Source: Armillaria gallica (lineage: Eukaryota > Basidiomycota > Agaricomycetes > Agaricales > Physalacriaceae). Taken from it: a DNA stretch of 64,000 bases. The stretch is taken from positions 1,054,001 through 1,118,000 of the forward strand of contig JBANDB010000020.1 of assembly GCA_037576215.1 (NCBI GenBank), read 5' to 3'. Each line of letters starts with the position of its first letter. The first letter of the stretch is position 1. The notes under the pieces were generated by a model that did no database searches, was not told the origin of the DNA, and saw only the letters and a program-made list of their open reading frames with translations. Positions 22,083-33,495 of the stretch are shown one piece after another. Both the position numbers and the translations under genes were made by a program.

Positions 22083-24970
22083 ATAGTGGTTGATACGATT
22101 TGCTTTTTGTTCAATTCGTTTGCTCGACACCGTTCTTTGCTTCTTGGTTCTTTCAGAATGTAAGGCCAATATCTTCGTCTTTATTATTCTGCCTAAAATA
22201 TACATGTGCTGTTTTTACGAAGTACCAGCCCAGAGTCCTTTCTACGGTGAATTCTGAGTGCCCAGTTTATGAAGTGGGTGACATCGTCCCTCTTTCTGCA
22301 GCGCGGGGATCTATTCCCCCTTTCTGCAAATATGTGAGTGATGAATAATTTTTTCCCTCCACATCACACATGGACTTAAATTTTTGATAGCTGATGGCCA
22401 CGTCGAGGGCTCCGACCCTATTTCCTCCATAGGAGTGAGGATGTGTTTGGACAATGCAATAAGGTGAGTGATGGGCATATATCTCGTTGTTCTGTCTAGG
22501 TGACCGTTGAGAACATGGTATTTCTAAAGTATCAGGGAGTACAGTGAACTATTAAGATTGCGCAATAGTGTCGGCCTATCTCGCTCCAAAAAACATATCG
22601 CATGCGCCAGACCCAACCACATCTTCCGTTTCGTAGGGCGTTAAAAAGGCATACGTCTATTTTTGTTACATGGATGTGCCAGAGAAAATTAAAAACATGA
22701 ATTCCATCATACAGTTCATTTTTGGCTGGCAGAGACGGAAAAGGACGGAGCCGGATATTGCCGAAGACGCTCCGCTTCGACCATCATTCATCATTGCCAA
22801 CTATACTCGCCGTCCCTCCCTCTCATACCTCTGCCATCGCTTCTTTATATCTTTGTCCCTGCTTCCTCTGCCAAATAGTACTGCATAATTCTCCCATTGG
22901 CAAATGAAGGTCTTGGATTGGGTGCATCCTAAACTCTTTGGGTGACATGTACGTGGCGAGGTTTTTTGGTGGGCGGTCTTGATGCTAATAGTAACAGTAG
23001 CCAACTGTCACACTGTGTTATCCAATCTGCATTTTGTGTCCCGTGCGTCCTCGTTCCCAAGGATATGCGAAATATAAAGGATGACCAGTGACAGCAACAA
23101 CTCGACGCCACAATTGAGGTCACCAAGAATGAATCAAAGAAGACTTGAAGTGAGTGCCACGGAGTACCAGTGGTAGGTTTTTTGCTGTAGGTATTCTGCA
23201 GGTTGTTTCAGCGTCCGGCCAACTCTAATTATCTATCCTTTCAGAAGTCTCTTCGGCTCTAGTAGTAGATACAAGGGCGAACGCATGTTCAACATCGTAA
23301 TACAACCCCACCTCGCTACTGAGGAGAGCACTACCCCCAGCCTCTATCATAACTACGCTCGATTACGATTCAGGCGGACGTATAACGGGAGGATAGTCTA
23401 GCTGGTGATGATCATCGGGCTGCGAGTGTGTTCAATCTGGTTTCACGTCCTGCAGTCGGTGAGTGGCCAGTGTTGCTTTGTGATCCTCTCTCAGAGGCTG
23501 ACATATCCGATTTAGGATAGTGTCGACTATCGTTTCCTCATTCCCGTTCCCTATGATGGTGCCTTTGGGAGAGTAGGAACCCTACGCCGTCGTACCGTGG
23601 ACCCCATATGTTCGCCCGTGTTGTTCACTGTCATACTTTCCCCGTCCGGCTCTGCCATAAACACCGCCTCATCCCGCATCGATTGTCCTCGTTTCTCTCC
23701 CTCAATAGCCGTGCCATGGGTTCAGCCACCCAGGCCATTCTATCTTTCTCATAGTCGTCAGTGACTGTCTTCGCTCCTTGTGTTATCTCGATGACGTATC
23801 CTCGTAAAATTGCGGCCGAAGCACTGTCGTGTCTATCAGCGAATTGTATGGTCGTTTCGCCATACCGTAACGCCCACTTACCCTGTGGGCGTTTTGGGTG
23901 TCCGTAGGCGGGATGACGCGGCCGCTAGTGAGGTCAAATACAACAATAGATGAGAATGGCGTCGGAGGATGGCGCGAAGCTGCGCGCAGTCAATACCGAT
24001 GCATCTTGGTAAGATGAAATATTATACACTATGTCTCGTCAGTGCATACCGAGATGAAGGATGCCGTGAACTCTTGCATTTGACATGTGCTTCAGAGGTA
24101 TGCCCTGACTGCTGCTGTGTCGTCTATAGCTAATTTTGGATGCCCCAGCGTCCACTCCCGTCACTCGAAGAGGTCGTTCTGGACTTTCCTCTGTCGCAAG
24201 GGTTGTATCAAAAGCTGTCGCGGCTGATACCTTCCTTTCCCGCGCGCTTAAGAATTCTTGCGTCGTCTCTAAAGCCATTGAGAACTCCCGGGGTATGTTC
24301 TTCTCATTTCTGCCGTAGAATTCGTCCGATTAATTTGTAATTTTCATAGGTGCCGCTACTCGCAGCTGAGACACGCTAACAGATTATCTTAATCTATGCG
24401 CGCCATAGATTCGTTGAGGATGACTCTTCCTGTATCACCAAGGCTTTGGATCCCTTACGGTTCATACTCGTTTCTTTATCCTGATCCGCCAATTTGGCGA
24501 CGCCGAAATACCACCTGGAAGTGAACACGATCTCATTCAACGTTACGCAATGTACGAACGATTTCTTTGTAACTGTCTGTACCCAGGAGCGAAGAATATA
24601 TCACTGTCTCTTTAGTGCAAAGTTCGTTTATGACCAACTCGGCAAGGTCGAGATAATATTGAAGAGACAGAAAAGCTTCTCTGAAAGAGAGTAATTCACT
24701 GGCACTATGTATATCCACGATCCCGCCATCTATCTCTTGCATCCTCACCTATTTCATTATCCATTGCCTCGCGGACTCACCACTGTACTCTTCAGAGGAA
24801 AATTTGTGAAGCTAGACTCAAGAGTAGAGAGTAAGAAGCACAGAGCTCTCGTTAGTATGAAGTCATTCCTGTCGCTTCTTAGGATATGATACAGCTCGCA
24901 CGACATGGAGTTGAACAACATAGCGTTTAAATAAAACGTAAAGGGGAATATTGGGTCCGAGGCCTCAGCC

Positions 24971-25930
24971 CCAGTCAAAAGTCTGTGGACATGAATCAAT
25001 TATCACATATATCAGTTGATAAATCTATGGATACCCGTCAGCAGCTAAGAATGGCCGAGTCTATATTTACTTCATAGTTAGCAATCGAGGTGACTCGTGC
25101 GCGTTAGGAATGAGAAAATGACGTGGGTGTTTTCAGGTAGACATCAGATTGGTTTACATAATTTTATATTTATCGTATGACTCTTTTCGAAGCCTCCAGC
25201 GTTTCCACGGCCTACGCAAATGCAGCATCATATTGGAACGGAAGGCGTGATGATGTTAAAGAGTGATTTGTCTGCTATTACTGTGAATGAATTGTGTGAA
25301 ATTGAGAACGTACAAAAATGAGGGGACCGAAAGATGACAATAGAATAATACAGTACATCAGCAGAAGTACATGTCGATTATGAACATGAGGATTTGACGT
25401 CCATACAACACTCCCTCAAGCTGACATCCAAATCAGGCATTCAAAGCCATAGGCGGCCATTAAGAACACAGGAAGATGGTGAGAGAATGGCAGAGATGGC
25501 GGGACGCAAACAGGAAGGGGAGAAACGATGGTAAAAGGACCGGAGAGAGAGGGGGAGAGACACGTGACGCGGCATGAATCCGAGGAACGAATGGGAAGCG
25601 AGGGTTGTCTAGCCAATGAGAGCAGGGTTCCCACATTCACATGTTGTATAATAGAATAGTAGATTACGAAACAATGACACCAGATATTAATAAACAGCAC
25701 ACTGCATACTCGCTCACTCCCTGCCTCCATGGACGTGTGGTCCTAGCAGAAACTACTCCATGGCAGTTGTTAGACTCCGGCTGGAAGTTATCCATCCAGC
25801 CCCCACTTGTTGCTTACTTTTTCGCTGAAGCGCATTTCGACTGCATACATAGATGCCGGCATGCCAGTCTGCTGACCTCCCTTAGGCCATTTTGAGTCTG
25901 ATGCTACTAGTGGTCTGGAACCTCGTGGAG
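24971..25930. other. no recognisable feature
   Basis: 5'-flanking region of the caspase gene. Purine-rich around 25470-25620. Short frames on both strands have no domain. Confidence 0.4.
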
Positions 25931-26030
25931 GTGTGGGTGAATGAGGACCACGATCGAGATGTCTGTGTTGTACCTATCGGGTGCGGGTGAAGAAGGACCA
26001 CGATCGAGATGTCCGTGTTGTACCTCTGGA
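25931..26030. repeat. 50-bp tandem repeat upstream of the caspase gene
   Basis: Two units start at 25931 and 25981. Both contain AGGACCACGATCGAGATGTC and GTGTTGTACCT and differ at a few positions. They sit 160-260 bp upstream of the caspase start codon, just before the TATA-like sequence. Confidence 0.85.
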
Positions 26031-26044
26031 AGCTCGACTTCAAG

Positions 26045-26053
26045 GATATATAA
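26045..26053 (+). promoter_or_regulatory. candidate TATA element of the caspase gene
   Basis: GATATATAA lies about 140 bp upstream of the chosen ATG at 26189, followed by pyrimidine-rich sequence suited to a transcription start. It is a sequence match only. Confidence 0.4.
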
Positions 26054-26188
26054 CACTCACAGCGCTCCTTCCCTCTTTCATTGTGACCATCGCCTTCTGT
26101 CTCAAATCTTATTCCACTTCTAGTTCTCCGCAGCTCGCAATAACTAATTGAAACGACTCGAACCCCCTGACCAAAACTGTGCGCCGAA

Positions 26189-27548
26189 ATGGCTCTGAGT
26201 CGGGAATTGCTGCCTACACATGACGAAACGTCACGTGGTTACTTCGCTGCTGACGTTCGTCACTGTCTCTCATCCTTCTCCGAGTGTAAACTCTGACTCG
26301 TTGTTTCACCTCTAGCCTGCTGCGATACTACCCGAATCAGCACAAAGTTCAGAAGAAATACGTCTGCTGGCGAAGTTTGAGCTCGAAGTAGCAGAACAGC
26401 TGCGAATTCCTGCGGAGGATATCGACTCTGTTACAATTCTCCTCGAGGTCAAGAACAAAGCATTGCAGGGTGTGGACTGTTCATTGAGTTTGGGAAAGCT
26501 CCACGAACTCCATCACCTCCGCCTTCAGGATAGTCGTGCTCATCGGAATCGTTCAGTCCATCTGGAAGTCTGCCCGTCCCCTCCAGGTGTCAGTCGCAAC
26601 AACAGTCGTTGTATCCCAAAATACTAATTAGTCACATTGTAGGACCCATACCGTGTCGACGCCTCTAGATTCTGGGCTGTCCTTATTGATATCAATGACT
26701 ATTCATCCTATCCGCTGCGTGGTTGTGTACCAGACGCACGGTTGATGGAGAAATACTTGACTGGGGACCTCGGCGTGCCCAGTGATCGTATCCAGCTCCT
26801 ACTCGGATCGAAGGAGCACAAATACCTTAAAGATCCTATATACCCCTCCCGTGCCCACATCATCGGTGCCCTTCTCAGTATCATTACCAACCCCGAGATC
26901 GCATGCGGCGACAATATCATCATCTACTACTCTGGACACGGCTCATACTATCCACCTTATACGGAGGAAGACAGCCATACCGATTATACAGAAACCCTGT
27001 GCCCCATTGATCGCGACACACTTGACACCGACGGTGTTCCCATCCCCGATATCAGTGACCGCGAATTGAACACCATACTTACACTCATCTCTCAAGCGAA
27101 GGGGCACCGAATCACAGTCATCCTTGACTGTTGTCACTCTGGTGGTGTCTGTCGCGGTCTACCCGAGCCGGGAGCGCGTACTTCTCCCCCTATGACCCGA
27201 GCAACACTTGAGGATATGCTCATTGCCGGGGAGAAGAACCTGATGCATTATCCTGGCTATCGCTCTATTTTGGCGAAGGACTGGCTCCCAGACATGAACT
27301 CCCACATTGTCCTGGCAGCCTGTAAAGACTATCAGTATGCAAAGGCGAAGGCAGTGAAAAAGGCAGATGGCACGGTCGCGGGGTATATTGGAATCTTCAC
27401 GGACTCGCTTGTGCGTGTTCTCCAGTCCGGCTACTGGAAGAAAGAGACGACATACGCTGATCTTGTTCACTGTTTTGACAAGACATCTCACCAGATGCCA
27501 GTCGTTGCCGGAAAACACAAACATGGGCGTCTCTGGTATCAGGATTAA
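26189..27548 (+). CDS. caspase-like (peptidase C14, p20-type) protease, three exons
   Basis: Proposed exons are 26189-26254, 26316-26588 and 26643-27548, giving 414 residues. Intron 1 (61 bp) has donor GTTCGT and acceptor CTCTAG; intron 2 (54 bp) has GTCAGT, TACTAAT and TTGTAG. Both keep the frame. Residues 23-113 form a charged, probably helical N-terminal part (EEIRLLAKFELEVAEQL). The protease domain starts near DPYRVDASRFWAVLID (residue 114) and has SYPLRGCVPDARLMEKYL. The catalytic His is in IIYYSGHGSYY (His212) and the catalytic Cys in ILDCCHSGG (Cys277). A small-subunit-like part follows (AACKDYQYAKA, GIFTDSLVRVLQSG) and ends in GRLWYQD. Mushroom genomes carry many such proteins; they are thought to act in programmed cell death or proteolysis, but the substrate is unknown. 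It is the only gene here with no visible lesion. Confidence 0.85.
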
Positions 27549-28252
27549 AGATATGATCAGCCTTTTGATTGGTTAATGATTTCGTTTCGTTTCTATATAT
27601 TTTCAATGTGCATAGAATGTACGTTATAAAGAGAGTCACAATTATCGCCGCCATAATTTCTCATGTATTTATCAAGCGTCCGCCATGACCACAGCTGCTA
27701 AACCACAAGAAAAGCACGTTTATGCCATCAATAAACGCTAGCTGTCAATTGGAGCAAGAGAAACGCGAAGGCAGTGAGGCAGTAGCACCTGCAAGGACTG
27801 CCTTCTTACAAATTTGGTTGGAAAATGAATAAAGCCGTTACCTGAGCAGCACACATCGGGCACATTCAGGTGTTTCGCTATGACCTGCATTCATCCCTAA
27901 CGCTTCCGACGAGAGAATGGTGGGGCAAAACGTTGACCGTTACTATTCTTATTCAGGCTACTCGAGCACACGCAAAGCTCTTCATTTGACTAGCTCATGC
28001 ATGAGGGCAACAGGTATAATATCCAAAGGTTCAACGAGATCATGTACCGGATATCCGCCCAAAATAACCAGCAGCTAATAACTGGTGACGAGCAGGGTTC
28101 GTCGTCGTTTCAAGCAGATGCTTTACTCATATTATTTATATTTTTCCTGAGCTGATCAGATGTTTGTATAACAGTAACATCTCTTTACTACTTAGTACTT
28201 CGGTCGTTCTGACTCATATGCGGAATATATTATCCTTCGAACATGGTGTAAC
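27549..28252. other. 3' flank of the caspase gene
   Basis: AT-rich after the stop codon. No gene or repeat is recognised up to the M36 remnant. Confidence 0.4.
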
Positions 28253-28287
28253 GATCACTTTTTCGGGGCCGAAGTCCCCTTAGAAAT
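28253..28287 (-). pseudogene. M36 fungalysin 3' fragment, separated by a transposon
   Basis: On the minus strand this short piece would continue the M36 reading frame if the 2.7-kb insertion and one copy of its 9-bp duplication are removed. The joined frame then passes through an RGL.P stretch resembling the conserved RGLG near the fungalysin C-terminus. The match is short, so the call rests mainly on the clean target-site duplication. Confidence 0.4.
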
Positions 28288-30971
28288 GGGCACTAGAAAT
28301 TCCGCGTGGTCGCCTGCGTGGTACCACGTTGGCGTGGTGCGTGGCCACGCAGCCACGCAAGTCATTAGTGAAACCTGAGTTGAACTCAACTTATTTTTGT
28401 ATATGTACTGCTTGATGCCCAGAAAGCCTTCTTAAAGATATTCTCATGTTTATTTTGTTTTCTTTTGCGAACGGTCTCCAGAAAACATACCCTGATTAGA
28501 AAATTACTTCAGGGTGCAATCAAGGTGCAATTTAGCCTATTACAGTAATCAGACCTTCAGTCTCACTTTCATACCATGATACGTAGACACTATTATATCT
28601 TACATGCATGTATCTATGATATTGAGAACGATAAACACCAGAAATTACTTACTCTCTCATGTTTCGGGCTTGAAGTTGTCATCCAGAGATGTCGCAACAC
28701 TATGACCATCAATTCAATGCCGACTTCGTGTCAATTCCTCCTTGATTGCTCCAATAATGACCAAATAGATAACTTAATTCCCACCAGAACAGCTCTTTGT
28801 CATGTACATAAATACCTTGGACCACGCAGCCACGCAACCACGCAGCCACGTAGGCACACCACGCAGGCTGACCACGCACAGCCACGCTGATTTACCACGC
28901 AGCCACGCGGACCACACAGGTACCACGCAGGCACCATGCATGGTTTTTCACTGATATTAGGACATTAATGCATTGGTGAAAGGTTATAATAATGACTTAA
29001 TTGTGCGACAATTCATCTTTTTGCCTGTGATTGACTGTTACTAAATATAGCAGCCATTCTTGTTAAGTCTTGGCTCGGTCAAATGCAACCCCACATCGTG
29101 TACATTGCTTCCATTTCCTTATCTAACAGGTTTTCAGGATTCTTTATACTCTTAAGATAGCCCCAAAAGTACTCTCTTATTCAAGCGTGCTGTCAGAGCC
29201 ACATAATCCGTGTAAAACACCATGATATTGGCCAAATTTCGAAGAATTTGGGTAATATAAGTACATAGCAGGTATATTTTGACCACGGAAACACTTTGAA
29301 TCGAACAATATAGCTGAAAGCGAGTCAGATTAATCGTGATCAAGTTCCGATGTAATTTTATTACCAGGTTATTAAATCTGGCGATGTTTCTTAAGGATTG
29401 GCTGTGGCCTCGGCTCAGAGTAATCCTTAGGCTCCCTAGTTGCAGACCGTTTGCGGGGTACCTTTATTTGAATCTCATGAGTAGTCCCATCCTCATACAC
29501 ATAGTGAGATCCTGGCTAAATTTCAGATATCAGTGTCGCACTGCTGTCAATAACAAAAGAATATCTTACCTCTACTTCGGATTCTGTTCCAAATCTATAA
29601 TCATCGTCATGATCTGTTGAATAAGGATACCAATTATCCTGATGACACCGTACATCAAGGCCCCATTGTTGATTACCCACAGCACCTGCCTCTTCGCTCT
29701 GGCCGAATAATAGTAACTCAAATATTTCATGTCCTTCGAGGTCAATGTTGATGATTGTAAAATTGTAAACCCATAGACCAGTGAACTGTAAGTTTTTTCA
29801 TAGCCTCAAATGTGGTATGGTCGATATCAAGGTCGAAATCGCCATCTGGCCATCCGGCCCACATCTCATGCAGTTTCTCACTCTTCATCAGATCAAGTGC
29901 CATGTTTTAACCCATCAGCAGTAGCTTGGAATTACTGGTAGCAGCAGATGCATCGCTGGCATGGAACTGAAAATATGTCCATTCTCTTTCACACTTTGTT
30001 TTCAGAGAACTATCCTATACTGGCTGAGCAGAAACACCCCTCACATCCAAGAGGGCTGATGGAACTTTGACTTCTTGCTTGGACGCTTCGCTTGCCTTGG
30101 GAATTTGCAAAGGATTTTCCAGTTGTTTCACCCGTTTTGGTACATAACATTGTACATTGCCTAGAAAGCACATCTATTACAGTGAAGAGACGAGTCACAA
30201 AATGTCTTACTGCTTGCATCCAAAACTGGAACATGTGTGCAATGAAAATCTGTGGGGAAAAGCCCTCCAGCATTTGTTAGGTCTTCATTTGATTTCCATG
30301 CAGATTTTTGTCAAGCCTTCGATGTAAACATCACTTGAATTTATCCTGGGAGGTACATGTCATAATTAGCTCTTTGTCTATCAGAAAAGAGTATGTACAA
30401 GGAGCGTAAACATGGTCTATGAAGCTTCATGGTTCCTAGGATAAACAGTAGCTTATGGGGTGTCAAGGATAAAAAAGAGAGGTGAAATTCATCACGTATT
30501 TTCGTAATCACTGTTAGACAGTAATTGCAACAAATGAAGTGCCTGGATTGAATCGGTTTCCATATTTCTATAGCAAAGCGGAACAGGAGAGAGATAGACT
30601 TTATAGTTGCCATTAAAATTGCGAGTTAAAGGTCGCCTATTCCAAAGATGAGTTGCACGAAATGAAGAAAAGATTACGTGACCGGCATAGAGAATAAGAT
30701 ACACTGAGGTCAGAAATCTCACACAAATAGCAAAGGTAGCCAGCCCTTCACGGATTCACATTAGTTATTAAGCGCATACAACAACAGTAGCAGAAAATGA
30801 TCTAGTAAACGTGAGGGCGACAGAGAACTGAGCCCATCGAGCGATGTTTGATGGGAGGTCGACTACCCCTGTGATTTGTCAACCACGCTGATCCGACCGC
30901 GCTGATCACATCAACCACGCAGCCACGCACCACGCAGCCACGCAGGCGACCACGCAGAATCCTTCTTGCCC
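28288..30971. mobile_element. DNA transposon, GGGCA-end family, 2684 bp, inserted in M36 gene
   Basis: Both ends read inward GGGCA...ATTCYGCGTGGTCGCC (28 of the first 34 bases match by eye). The element is bracketed by a perfect 9-bp duplication CTTAGAAAT (28279-28287 and 30972-30980). Subterminal zones are tandem-like arrays of CCACGCAG/CTGCGTGG. Similar arrays lie internally at 28815-28930. Interior open frames (for example 30010-30273, -) are short; on the minus strand a stretch with MKSEKLHEMWAGWPDGDFDL may be an old coding exon of unknown family. The 9-bp duplication favours a Mutator-like element, but no transposase is recognised. It is a relative of 53425-55239. Confidence 0.9.
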
Positions 30972-30980
30972 CTTAGAAAT

Positions 30981-32015
30981 GATGGATCTCGAGGAAACTG
31001 ATTTTGCAATGGCGCATTATGAGCTTGCCTTTTCTTTGGACGGTGTCATGCGATCATAAGATTGGTTCTGATCAGCTTGTATCCATGTGTCTGAGGCATT
31101 GGGTACTGCAACACGTTCATCAGTCACGCAACACGGGAAGGTTTGTCATCGATACTCACGTGGGGGGTTATACGGCTGGAGAGAAAGCGCGTCGATGAAG
31201 AGATGGAGCCAGACGATATTGCCTTCTGTGCCCGAAGGGTCATCCATCGCTGTTACGGAGAACCCGTGCACCTCGACGAGCGCAGCGTAGACGTTGTGTA
31301 GGATGTTTTCCCAGACTTCGCCGATATCTGCCGTGGTCAGGGACGAGTCGAAGTAGGTAGGGATGGGTGTTTACCGTGGACCTTGTGGAGTTGCTGAATG
31401 GAGGAGTACCGGAGAGGATTGACGGACACGTTGGTAGAGTAAGGATGGTTCCGGATGCCAGCGGGGTTGTTGAGTACCCAGGTTGCTAGAGCGTAGCCTG
31501 GTACGGTGGAGTCCTTGTGTTCTGTCCATCTGGTATTAGGGTTTGTTAGCTATGGCGACATGAGGGAAAGGAGGAAGACGCGTACTCTGCTATAGCGTCT
31601 GACCAGCCTGTAAAGGGTCATTTACATAGAACGAACTTATACAAGGTAAACGATGTGTACCATCGCCCATCCCGCCCACTTCCCACTTCCGTTGTTTGTA
31701 GGCATTGCCCGGCCCCGTCGCCAGTGAGGCGATTAGTGATTCTGTGAGTGAATTCGTGGACAATAATGTCATTCTGCAGTGCTCTGTGGCCATTCGGCGT
31801 CGTAAGACACCATGTACACAATCCAGAAGTCCGGACTGACCACTATACACCTAATTGATATAAGTATCCATTTGTTGAGAAAGAACCTACTTGAGTTGCG
31901 TAGCAAAATCCTCGTTATTCGTCACGCAAGGATCTCATCAACACAATTGTAGGGAACTGTTGTCCAGCCGTATTTGTAGGCGTAGTCGTGGACTTCATTG
32001 GTGATGTAGAATGCG
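30981..32015 (-). pseudogene. M36 fungalysin (extracellular metalloprotease), broken
   Basis: Minus-strand order: YITNEVHDYAYKYGWTT (about 32010-31965), NNEDFATQ, intron 31851-31890, GQSG, TTPNGHRALQNDIIVHEFTH, TNRLTGDGAGQCLQTTE, GGMGDG, intron 31608-31660, WSDAIAEYA, intron 31530-31579 (contains GCTAAC), PGYALATWVLNNPAGIRNHP, LRYSS, intron 31328-31374, EVWENILHNVYAALVEVHGF and GTEGNIVWLHLFIDALSLQP. HEFTH (31744-31758) is the HExxH zinc motif. The usual third-ligand region GEGWSD reads GDGWSD. Lesions: roughly 16 residues are missing after YKYGW, there is a frameshift between GQSG and TTPN near 31820, and the 3' end is cut by the transposon at 28288-30971. No signal peptide or propeptide is recognised upstream. 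Family identity is firm; loss of function is inferred. Confidence 0.85.
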
Positions 32016-32326
32016 GTGGGGTGTGTGGCGTCATGCTGGATCCAGCTGTGGAACCGAAGACGGTATCGTTGTCCAGCAAGCGTTTATTCGAAGGATGAGC
32101 ATTCACCATTCAGTACCGCCCGACGAAGCCTCCCTGATATCTACTCCATTGCCAGAATGAGCTACTGTACCACGTCTTCTCTTGTGCTACCAAGCTCATC
32201 GATTTTCTCATCCTTTCATTGAGAATCAGTTACCCTTCCGTCTTGCATATATCGTAACGAATGCGATACAGCGATACTGGCTTCCGGCCTACACCCAGCA
32301 AAGTACCATCTCGACTTCCTACACTA
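32016..32326. other. possible 5' continuation of the M36 remnant
   Basis: It lies between the first recognisable M36 block and the next transposon. No conserved M36 motif is recognised, so homology stops here or has decayed. Confidence 0.35.
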
Positions 32327-32335
32327 GGTATTGGT

Positions 32336-33471
32336 TAGACCTGTAACCGGTCATCTTCCATATAAGGGAGCAGGCTCACAATATATTCATAAGACGACCT
32401 GTACAACTGAGTTTAAATATAGCAGGTTCATTTTTGCTGACCACGCACCCTCCTAATAAGATATAGCATCCAAAACGGGAACGCCCTTGCAAATGCCTTC
32501 ACGCATGGATTCCACTGCCGATAACACATAGCTCCCTCCGGTATTGACAAAAGTAAAAGTCACAACTCCATCTCTGTTGGAAACAGCGTGCGTAAGACTC
32601 TGAGCTCTACCACAAAGGTTCTTAGCACCGTTTTCTCAGTCATAGATCACCCTCAGTCTGCCATCACAGGAGGAAGATAACCATATGAACATTTGCAGGC
32701 CGCCATCTTTCAGTCTTAACACAGGTACACCTCTACAAAGAACAGTAAGAATCCGATTTCCTAATCCCACATTCTCTTCATCCCCGAGTACAGTCTTACG
32801 AAACACTTCAGTAACATAGCTGTTACCCCAGGAAAGAAAGCGAAGTGAGCATCGTCAACATATATAGGTCGAATTTGATGCTGAAATCTTGAATCGCGTA
32901 TGAGACCGTAGAGACGATGCATATGCCATGTCTGCGTAGCTCAGTCCTGCGCCTCCGTAGTGGAATTAACCCTAAGAGAATCATGATTTAGTACGATGCG
33001 GTAGTGAAAGAGCTCCAAGCCGCGCGGTGCTTGCGTTCTGTGAGTAGCCTACCATCCAAGAAGAAGAGTTTTGAGACAATCGGGAGTTCATTCGGAAGCA
33101 GGCAAGCAGCTGGAAGAAATAAAATCAAGTCCCTTTTTGGCAGACTTCATCAAGAATCGAAGCGAAGTTGGGATCTGAGCATCGCGCAAAGCTTCGAAGA
33201 GTATTTTTGTGTCATATAATGTTTTCACAACATCAAGGATTATCGTGGTTGGAAATGCGGAAGCACACAGAAGGAGAAAGACGTGGCGCAGCGCGAGTAC
33301 ACGAAAAGCATTGGTTCAAGACGTGTTCCCGTTTTGTATGCTATATCTTATTAAGAAAGTGCGTGGTCAGCAAAAATGAACCTGCTATATTTAAACTCAG
33401 TTGTACAGGTCGTCTTATGAATATATTGTGAGCCTGCTCCCTTATATGGAAGACGACCGGTTACAAGTCTA
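32336..33471. mobile_element. DNA transposon with 147-bp inverted repeats (1136 bp)
   Basis: Bases 32336-32482 and 33325-33471 are inverted copies with about six differences, mostly transitions. The ends read TAGACYTGTAACCGGTC. A 9-bp duplication GGTATTGGT flanks the element (32327-32335 and 33472-33480); the right copy runs into an ATTGGT microsatellite, so the duplication could be partly coincidental. The terminal repeats contain the palindrome-free AT-rich block ATATATTCATAAGACGACC. Inner frames, such as 33004-33219, are unrecognised. Long repeats plus a 9-bp duplication are typical of Mutator-like elements. Confidence 0.85.
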
Positions 33472-33495
33472 GGTATTGGTATTGGTATTGGTACC
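33472..33495. repeat. ATTGGT microsatellite
   Basis: About three tandem units directly beside the right end of the long-TIR element. Confidence 0.8.

Larger units (their letters stand above)
21845..24970 (+). pseudogene. family A long copy 1 (about 3.1 kb) with tRNA-like head
   Basis: It is collinear with 41590-44810 over about 3.1 kb in the same orientation. The order is: two tRNA-like modules, AGTGGTTGATACGATTTGCT, a block with CCTATTTCCTCCATAGGAGT, GCGCCAGACCCAACCACATC, the GGATATTGCCGAAGACGCTC module, intron-like blocks (acceptor ATCCTTTCAG before AAGTCTCTTCGG), then a leucine-rich fragment near 24140-24300 (LPSLEEVVLDFPLSQG) and a tail ending near CGAGGCCTCAGCCCC. No frame is open for long. 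It is a decayed gene copy, possibly moved with its tRNA-like end. Confidence 0.55.

Noticed and set aside
26742..27548. Caspase gene starting only at 26742
   Set aside because: The conserved start of the protease domain (FWAVLID...LRGC.PDARL) lies upstream in frame, and two good introns connect to an ATG at 26189.
28288..30971. hAT assignment for the GGGCA-end elements
   Set aside because: hAT elements make 8-bp duplications. All three elements here show 9 bp, so a Mutator-like origin fits better, pending a transposase.
32336..33471. Pair of LTRs of a retrotransposon
   Set aside because: The two 147-bp repeats are in inverted orientation and have TIR-type ends with a 9-bp duplication. There is no primer-binding site or polypurine tract.
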